Assembly (NCBI GenBank): GCA_029953675.1
Contig: JAMWBK010000005.1
Location: 558,001 to 622,000, forward strand
Source: Rhodosorus marinus
Taxonomy: Eukaryota > Rhodophyta > Stylonematophyceae > Stylonematales > Stylonemataceae
Reading direction: 5' to 3'
DNA: 64,000 bases
The translations under genes were made by a program, and so were the position numbers. The notes below the pieces were generated by a model that was given only the letters and a program-made list of their open reading frames with translations, did no database searches and was not told where the DNA came from. This document shows, piece by piece, positions 57,901-64,000 of this stretch. Each line of letters opens with the position of its first letter. Position 1 is the stretch's first letter.

Positions 57901-59041
57901 ATTTCACGCGAGTGGTCAGCCATACCCTCAACAAGCTACAGTTGCTAGAGAACCATCTCGCGAACAAACACGCCTCGAGCCGCTCTATATCGCACGCCAG
58001 ACTCCATTAGAAGACCATTTCAAGAGCTCGCTACTGTCCACATGTTACCCCAACTCAAAAGGGAAGCTGTAAAGGGGTAGTTGCCGTGTCGATGTAGCAT
58101 GCACAAAACGGTGCAGCTGTTCCAAAGAGATACCGTCCTCCCATTAAAACCGGGACTTAAAGAACAAATTCACCGAATTGAGTCTGTACAAGGTGCCCTT
58201 CTTCGGCCCGTACTCCCAACTGCCGCCTCACGTTCTCTGGCTGGCACTTAAGAACCAAAATCAACACCTTCCGATACCTTTCCAACGAGCGGACCATTCG
58301 TACAATGTACTAACATTTTTGTACACCAAAATACGTTGAAGCGTAAGCTACTTGATTGGTCATCTGAGATATTGAAAAAAATGAAATTTATTGGAAATGA
58401 TTTCAGATACGATTCCTCGCGAGCTATATTAACAAACTTTAGCCTTAATCATGCGATCATCCCGGAACAAAAATAAGGGCAGCTGTCCCAATATATTGAT
58501 TAATGGAAATTAATAAGCCTGATTGAAAAGGGCATAAGGAAAAGGTACCGCTAATTTATTTCTTTTATACGATTATCTTGAATAGACAGACTATTCATAA
58601 TAATGAAAGTTCTTGGACAAGATCATGACATTGCTTCTTGGTTGGGATTCTTCAGGTGGTGAGAGTTTACCTGGATTGGAAAGGCTGGAGGAGTGAGGAG
58701 GGACGAGGGAGGTTGTAGAGGGGACTAGTTGAGGCCTTTTCTGGGATGATTATAGCTGATTAAGAGCCATAAGAGTTTTGCAGCGAGATTTTTTGTTCTC
58801 TTAAAATATTCTGTTCTTTCAGGAACGAATTACATCTGGAGTTTTTGGGCGTTTTTTTAGGGAGTGGGAAGGCGGGGGAGGGCTGTTGTTCGCGTCCGTG
58901 TTTTGCATTTGGTCGGTGAGGCCGTTGTTCGTTTTTCAAAACCGCTTGGCTTGTTCTCGTGACGCGAAGGGCGCTCCAGTGTGTGCCAGTTTTGGCAAGG
59001 CTTGTATTCTTTCCGAAGGTGCTGATAAACGAATAAAAGGT
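54923..59041. other. 4.1-kb gene-poor interval
   Basis: 54923-55450 is the pyrimidine/A-rich 5' flank of the bHLH gene. 55540-56450 is A+T-rich with poly-A and poly-G tracts. 57559-57607 encodes a short presequence-like peptide (MSALRNAVRRRLLQKS) followed by a stop, which could be a first exon, but no downstream exon was recognised. A double hairpin is at 57709-57777. 58300-58620 is A+T-rich. 58640-59041 is the G/T-rich flank of the next gene. Confidence 0.5.
57709..57777. other. two abutting hairpins, one with a perfect 20-bp stem
   Basis: Hairpin 1 is GGCAGGAA, 8-nt loop CCTTTTGC, TTCCTGCC (57709-57732). Hairpin 2 starts on the next base: 20-bp arm TGCGGGGACGATTGACCCGT (57733-57752), loop CTGCT, and the exact complement to 57777. 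Both stems are perfect. This may be a structured RNA, a cis element or a mobile-element relic. Confidence 0.8.
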
Positions 59042-60519
59042 ATGGATAGTGCGGCTGTACAACAGGGCCAGATGGTGGAGATGACCACCTCGAATCTCGA
59101 GAGGACCGCGTTGCAGACGTTGACCGCACGATGTGTGGAAAATGGATATCGCCCAAACGCGCAAGAAACTTCAGTGATTAGGAAGTACGGAAATGTAGCG
59201 GCTCGAAACGGGATTATCTATGGCGGTGGGTGAGTTTTATTCGTTCTTTGTCCCGAAAGCTGCTGTGGAGAACGCGAGACGAGAAGATCGAAGTATTTGA
59301 ACAAGTTGCTCCTCTTCCGAATGTGGCGCAGGACCATCATTGCAACTGGCGTAACTATGGGAACGTTCCTCAAGGGTTACCGAGTTACTCGATGGCGGTG
59401 GCCGATTGGATTCATCATAGGGAATTTCATGGTAGATTTTGCTAACCGGGGCATAAAAAGGGGCTACTTACAGGATCTACTCAAACTGCAAGATACCCCC
59501 ATGGCCAACGAAGCTAAAATCGTAATTGAGGAGCTTGAAGGCAAGAACGGTCCATGGTATAGACAATATGGACCTTCGGTAAGACCAATACAATCATCCC
59601 CGACGCCTGCATAGTTCTTTTGCTTCGTGTACACTGAGATCTGAACCTCATTTGCTTCATCAAACACTTGCCCATACAGACTTATGATACCGGTGGTTTT
59701 GACCAAGGAACATCCGGGGCACCTATTGAGCGTGTTGCTGGCAGTGGCGGTAGGCAGAAACCAAGAGGACGGCCGCTTGGACAAAGGGACTGGGATCCTG
59801 CTAGTCAACGACAGGAAAATATGCCTGAAAACTTGCCAAACGAGAGGCCCATTCAACCTCCAATCCAAGGTCGAACTGACCCCGGTCCTTACGGACGAAC
59901 CGATTCTGATTCGTTTGGAACGAGAGATCGAAGTAGGAAGAGTTATGGACTGGACGAATACGATAATCGTAGAACGCCAGAGCCTGCAGAATATGGAAGA
60001 CATGAGGACTCGGATATCAGTACTAGATCTCGTGCTCCGAACTCCGATTATCCCTTATCTGATCACGTAGGTGGAGATTACCCTGGTCAAAGTGGGTAAG
60101 TGACCTCGAAACAAACCTCCTTAGCTCTCTTGAGATGGGTTTGCTTCTTTCCAGTACATTCGTCATTGTGCTTAGCAGGATGTTCTTTCGTCTTTCTGCT
60201 CTTTAGAGCACAAAGTTGGGACTCGGGGGGAGATTTCGTATCCAGTGAGGAAAAGAGCTATGGCGGGTATGGTGGCTATGGAGGAGATTCCGGCTATTCA
60301 GATGATCGGAATCGATACTCTGATCCGTTCGGTAGTGGCGGTAATTCGGGGATGTCAACACGGGAAAATGGCTACGATGGCTTCTCCGGAGAGTCCTCAA
60401 CAACACTAACTGGCGCCCAAAGGCGTGCCTTGGAACGAAGGCAAAAACGAGAGGAGCGGCACCAACGGAACCTTCATTATGATGACTCGGGCTCTGCGGA
60501 TGATGATGTGCTACGCTGA
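59042..60519 (+). CDS. unknown membrane protein with Gly/Arg/Asp-rich tail, weakly OCIA-like
   Basis: ATG 59042 begins MDSAAVQQGQMVEM. The conserved-looking core has ENGYRPNAQETSVIRKYGNV, then (across an in-phase intron at about 59229-59331) GTIIATGVTMGTFLKG and WRWPIGFIIGNFMVDF, two Gly-containing hydrophobic segments, then GYLQDLLKLQDTPMANEAK. This spacing weakly recalls OCIA-domain proteins of mitochondria or endosomes. The long tail is Gly/Tyr/Ser/Asp-rich (YGGYGGYGGDSGYSDDRNRY) and ends with a basic RRALERRQKREERHQRN helix. The stop is 60519. Three introns. Function unknown. Confidence 0.6.
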
Positions 60520-60964
60520 AGTATCCAGATCGACGGGTTTCACCCCCGATCTCGAAATACTGAGCAAGACTGGATGAAGGTACGCGCTGGAGACTCTGCC
60601 CCGCGTTGTAAGTAGCAGCTGCGGGTCGCCATGGTCAGATCCAGGGATCGAAGAAGTCTCTCTTCTTAGAGGTTTTGTGATTGGCATGCAGGACGGCTTC
60701 CCACGCGGACGATATACACTTATATTTAACTCCATGGGAAGCTGCATGCTCCTATCAGATAATATCAATGAACAATCAATTACGTCTAGCACAATCTAGT
60801 ATTCATGAGCGCAGTTGTCACATGGTAAGCCAGCGACTCCCTAGCACAGCTATGGAGCATGCTCTTGTCCTATCTCGTGCAAACTTCCACAGTGAAGGTA
60901 CCCCATAATGGGTAGGGTTATTTTGTTTCGGTGAACGCCTCGGTTCAGTAGGAAGACATGAAAA
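60520..60964. other. convergent intergenic spacer
   Basis: Between the 3' ends of the membrane protein gene and the histone chaperone gene. Nothing recognised. Confidence 0.4.
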
Positions 60965-62499
60965 CTACTCCGAGTCGCTGCTGTCTCTCTCGGGTATGAC
61001 TCCTCGCAGGCGGTAGTCGTCAGACATCTCCTTCCCACTGGATTCTTCCTCTTCCGGATCGTAGCTGTTGTCGGTGGAGTCCTCCTCTTCGAGCACGGTG
61101 AACCCTGCCGGGGGAGCCGAGCTTGATCCTGGTGCAGTGTAGAGAGCGACAGATTTGAGTGAACTGTGACAGGCGATTGGAAGACAGTCAACCCATGAAC
61201 TTACCACCAGCCTTGGACGACGAGCTTGCTCCAGCAACCCCTGAACTTCCGGCTGGACCTTGAGAAGACGATCCAACGCCATCACGTTTTCTCTTCTCGG
61301 CAGACAGGTTCGACAGGTACTTTTGGATCGGGCTCAGTTCTGATTTCTCCAAGCCAGAGAATTCTATCTGTGGAGGGTGAAAGAATACCAGAATAGAACA
61401 GATCGCCCAGTCCGACTCGTTAAGCAAGAGGTCTTGCTTGCGTACTCGAGCCATCTGTCTGCGGGGCTGCTCACCTTCCCATCATGTTTCGTCGTTATCT
61501 TTAGTTCAAACGAGCTCACTGCACTGGATTCAATTCCAGCGTCCTCAATTTCTCCGGCCGGAATGAAGGTGGTGGGTTTATGGATGAAGAAGAATCCATT
61601 CTGGGTTGGGTACAGAAGGCCCTGACTCGCTTTGACTCGACAGGATACCATGTATCGTCCACTGTAAGAAAGAAATTGTCTTGTTGTACACTAAGCAAAC
61701 CAGGGCAGGAAACACGTTGATGCCTTTAGCATCTGAGAGCCCTCAAACCGCGTTTCGAATGTGGGTATTTGACGTGCTCTTACAATAGATCTTTCAGCAA
61801 CACCCACAGAATCCAGCAGTTCCGTAACTGCAGTGTACAAGTTTCGAGATTGTTGGTCATTGATCTCATTAACGACCTCGATGGACTCCCGATATCCGGC
61901 GGAGATGTACTTTGTCATTGACCTTCCAACTTGGTGCGGTTCCTTCAAGACAAATAGCAAGGTGCTGGTGCCAGATTTGGACTCTGGAGGTAGTACTGCC
62001 AATAGCCGAATCTTCGAGTACTCGACTTCTGCAAGAAGTTCTTCACGTCTTGCCGCTGGAGATACCATTAAGGCGGAGGTGCCAAATATCAATTCACTCT
62101 TTCCTCGGGGCAGGAGCATTTGGACCTCAAAGCTGGCCCTTGCTCCTTCATCTTTAGTTCTCATTCGTTTCGGGGCGTTCTTTGGTTGATCTCCATGATT
62201 CGTTGCCGACTTAAGCAGATCCAATACCAGTTCAGCTCGACGAGCCGCATCAGCGCAATCAACCAATTCGGTAACCTGGTATAGAGATCGGGGTGGATCA
62301 GCGATTTTCATTCCGGAGAAAGCAGTTGATCAGCTTCTCCTACTTCTCAGAAAAACTCTCAAAGCCTTTCATAAGCAAAAGCAATCAAAGACTGTACTCT
62401 AAGATAAAGTTCCAAAGAGCTGATTCAATGCTTCTTCTTTCTCACCTTCTTTCTCAGCTGAGGGTTCGCATTGAGATATTCATCAAGCTCCTTCAACAT
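60965..62499 (-). CDS. Rtt106/Pob3-like double-PH histone chaperone
   Basis: Exon 1 (ATG 62497-62499, MLKELDEYLNANPQLRKK) joins in phase to VTELVDCADAARRAELVLDL, a helical N-terminus as in Rtt106. A first PH-like segment follows (ASFEVQMLLPRGKSELIFG and later RLLAVLPPESKSGTSTLLF). A second PH-like segment resembles SSRP1/Pob3: GRYMVSCRVKASQGLLYPTQ, then NGFFFIHKPTTFIPAGEIED, then SSFELKITTKHDGK and IEFSGLEKSELSPIQKYL. The C-terminus is Ser-rich and then acidic (EEEDSTDNSYDPEEEESSG). Rtt106 and Pob3 bind H3-H4 during replication and transcription. The protein lacks the extra N-terminal domain and HMG box of SSRP1. Intron 61,67x joins phase 2. Rtt106 versus truncated Pob3 is not settled. Confidence 0.72.
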
Positions 62500-63740
62500 G
62501 GCTATTTCTCAACTAAGAAAAGAAACTGAATCGATGATAAAAGAGGATCAGATTCGGTGTTCTTCAGTCTTCTCAACTTTCCATTCTTATCCCCATCCCC
62601 ATTTCCGCTGAACCTAAATCGACCGATCACTGGAAAATGGGACACTAAAAAAATCTCTCCAACTGAAGAGCAAGTTGTCCAACATTTCGGGTCGATAGAC
62701 AGAGCTTGGCGAGCGGGACAGAGGAGCTTATTCAGTCCTCCAAGGTTTCCTGTTTTCAATCTCTCCTGGACCTTTTGATACTGCTCTGTCTAGTCATAGA
62801 GGAATCTGACTGTTGGATTCGGCATTCTAGCGGTGCTGCCTCTGAAGTCAAGATTTTGGCGGCAACACCTTGCTATTTGTCTTGAAAGAACCTCATCAAC
62901 CCTAAACAATCATTCGCTGGAAATTCAATGACAACGTACACATTTGCTGCATGTCATGAGTGCACTGGGCTCTGCGATCATACCAAGGATCAACAATCGC
63001 GAAGCTATACGCTGGTTGTTCTCAGGACCGAACCTCTGGCCTGAATGGACGATCCAATGTACGTACGGAAAGGATTGTTGAATGAGTATCGATGGACTGC
63101 GTCGATTAGCACAGCAATACGACTTGTTGGCAGCGGTGACCGCGAACCAAATCAATTCGTTCGCGTTGCCTCCTGAAGACGTGCAGCCGAAATGTGCTCA
63201 TCGCACGGGGTTTGCTGGAAATGGCAACCATGTGGGTCCTAGAGTCCGCATGCGTTAGCCGCTCCATGCATCAACCTGGAAGGATCATGTGTCGCTTCAG
63301 GATGAGACCGTCTTCATTTTGGGCTACATAGGACAAGGCCAAGCAGGGCTGTATTGCCCCATCAGAACATCAACGAGCGCGGAGTTACCAGCGGTGGCTC
63401 GGGTGACATTCAATGTGGTCATCAAATGTTCAAAGGGTTAGTACAGTTAATGTCTGTACTAACCTTTTCAACGAAGGAAACGTGAGAACCCCATGGGGAT
63501 ATGCCCTGACAGCCGTTGGAAACCATCGGTCTTCATCAGCTTCTAGTTTGCAGGTTCTATAATTTATTCCAGTTCTCGGCCGTGGATCTGCTTGCGCAGT
63601 GAGTCACTCCCTCGAGGTTCAGGAAATCCTTTCAAACAGCCTAACAGTTACGCATGTTTTCGGATTGCCCGATTTGGTGAAATGAGTCGACGGAAGTTAA
63701 GAGGGCGAGCTGGAGGTTAGGAAAACAGAGATTGAAAGTG
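62500..63740. other. intergenic, 1.2 kb
   Basis: No gene recognised. 62500-62780 is the 5' flank of the chaperone gene. An 11-bp perfect hairpin (GGTTAGTACAG, loop TTAATGT, CTGTACTAACC) lies at 63436-63464, about 300 bp downstream of the synthetase stop codon. Confidence 0.5.
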
Positions 63741-64000
63741 TTAGATCTTAATCAGCACCGCTCCGTTGGGGCTATCCTTGATCTGGTAACCCTCGGCGGC
63801 AATCTGGTCGCGAATTTGGTCAGCTAGAGAAAAGTCTTTAGACTTTCTGGCCTCTGTGCGCTGCACCAAAAGTTCCTGAAGAGCGTCTGGGATAACTTGG
63901 TCTGTACCATCTGTACCATCTTCGTCAGAGACGTTTCCGACAGTTGGGACTTTGTAAAAAACACCCAAAACCCGATCAAAATCAAGGATGCAGTCGTCCA
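63741..64000 (-). CDS. CARS: cysteinyl-tRNA synthetase, C-terminal part, cut by window edge
   Basis: This open frame runs off the right edge. CysRS charges tRNA-Cys. The C-terminal anticodon-binding region is recognisable: FDRVLGVFYKV, then a Gly/Asp-rich insertion, then LQELLVQRTEARKSKDFSLA, DQIRDQIAAEGYQIKDSPNG and the ending AVLIKI at 63741. The motif R-x-x-A-R-K-x-K-D-F-x-x-A-D-x-I-R-D is typical of CysRS. Catalytic HIGH and KMSKS motifs lie outside the window. Confidence 0.85.
   Translation of the reverse strand, partial: DDCILDFDRVLGVFYKVPTVGNVSDEDGTDGTDQVIPDALQELLVQRTEARKSKDFSLADQIRDQIAAEGYQIKDSPNGAVLIKI

Noticed and set aside
1-64000. CRISPR arrays, bacterial promoters, Shine-Dalgarno sites, tRNA and rRNA genes
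   Set aside because: The window is eukaryotic with spliced genes. No direct-repeat/spacer array was found, and scanning for B-box (GGTTCGAATCC-type) sequences gave no cloverleaf.

Overview
The window is nuclear DNA from a eukaryote with compact, intron-bearing genes. Most genes are cut by several short GT-AG introns of about 50-130 bp, separated by gene-poor, A+T-rich or low-complexity spacers. The gene set (U3 processome, NuA4 and GATOR1 subunits, a Rtt106-type histone chaperone, PPR proteins, a plastid Deg1-type protease, a cyanobacterial/plant-type saccharopine dehydrogenase-like enzyme, a bHLH-GAF factor, an apparent plastid-targeted protein) suggests a unicellular photosynthetic eukaryote. 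My best guess is a red alga; this is inference, as no rRNA or organelle marker is present.

Layout. 1-1.4 kb: decayed Ty3/gypsy remnant (minus). 1.7-5.0 kb: Utp14 (+). 5.2-6.1 kb: dihydroneopterin aldolase in six exons with a mitochondrial-type leader (-). 6.4-6.9 kb: short PPR protein (-). 7.5-8.4 kb: diverged repeats. 8.7-11.1 kb: enhancer-of-polycomb (EPL1) subunit (+). 11.3-13.0 kb: F-box/LRR protein (-). 13.4-14.95 kb: tandem and inverted repeats. 15.9-17.2 kb: endonuclease III-type glycosylase (-). 17.4-19.3 kb: PB1 / His-Pro repeat / peptidoglycan-binding-like protein (-). 20.6-24.7 kb: IML1/DEPDC5 (-). 25.7-27.0 kb: Deg/HtrA protease (-). 27.27-27.93 kb: four copies of a 177-bp satellite. 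29.1-31.7 kb: large PPR protein (+).

31.9-37.2 kb (-) holds what looks like a single split gene encoding an Mre11/SbcD-type phosphoesterase followed by a Rad50/SbcC-type ATPase with a CxxC zinc hook. 37.2-37.9 kb (-) is an unresolved locus. 38.0-39.5 kb: saccharopine dehydrogenase-like enzyme (+). 42.3-44.1 kb: protein isoaspartyl methyltransferase fused to a BTB domain (+). 44.4-45.5 kb: unknown protein with a duplicated motif (-). 47.1-48.0 kb: short-chain dehydrogenase (-). 48-53.8 kb is gene-poor. 53.9-54.9 kb: bHLH-GAF factor (-). 55-59 kb is gene-poor with a perfect 20-bp hairpin. 59.0-60.5 kb: membrane protein with Gly/Arg-rich tail (+). 61.0-62.5 kb: Rtt106/Pob3-like chaperone (-). 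The right edge cuts a cysteinyl-tRNA synthetase (-).

The genes are not an operon and show no common pathway; the clearest themes are chromatin and DNA maintenance, and organelle or RNA biology. A recurring feature is that 5' flanks are G/T-rich on the coding strand and poor in A and C, for genes on both strands. The strongest unusual candidates are the Mre11-Rad50-type fusion, the PIMT-BTB fusion, the PB1-PGBD protein and an IML1 that seems to lack its DEP domain.
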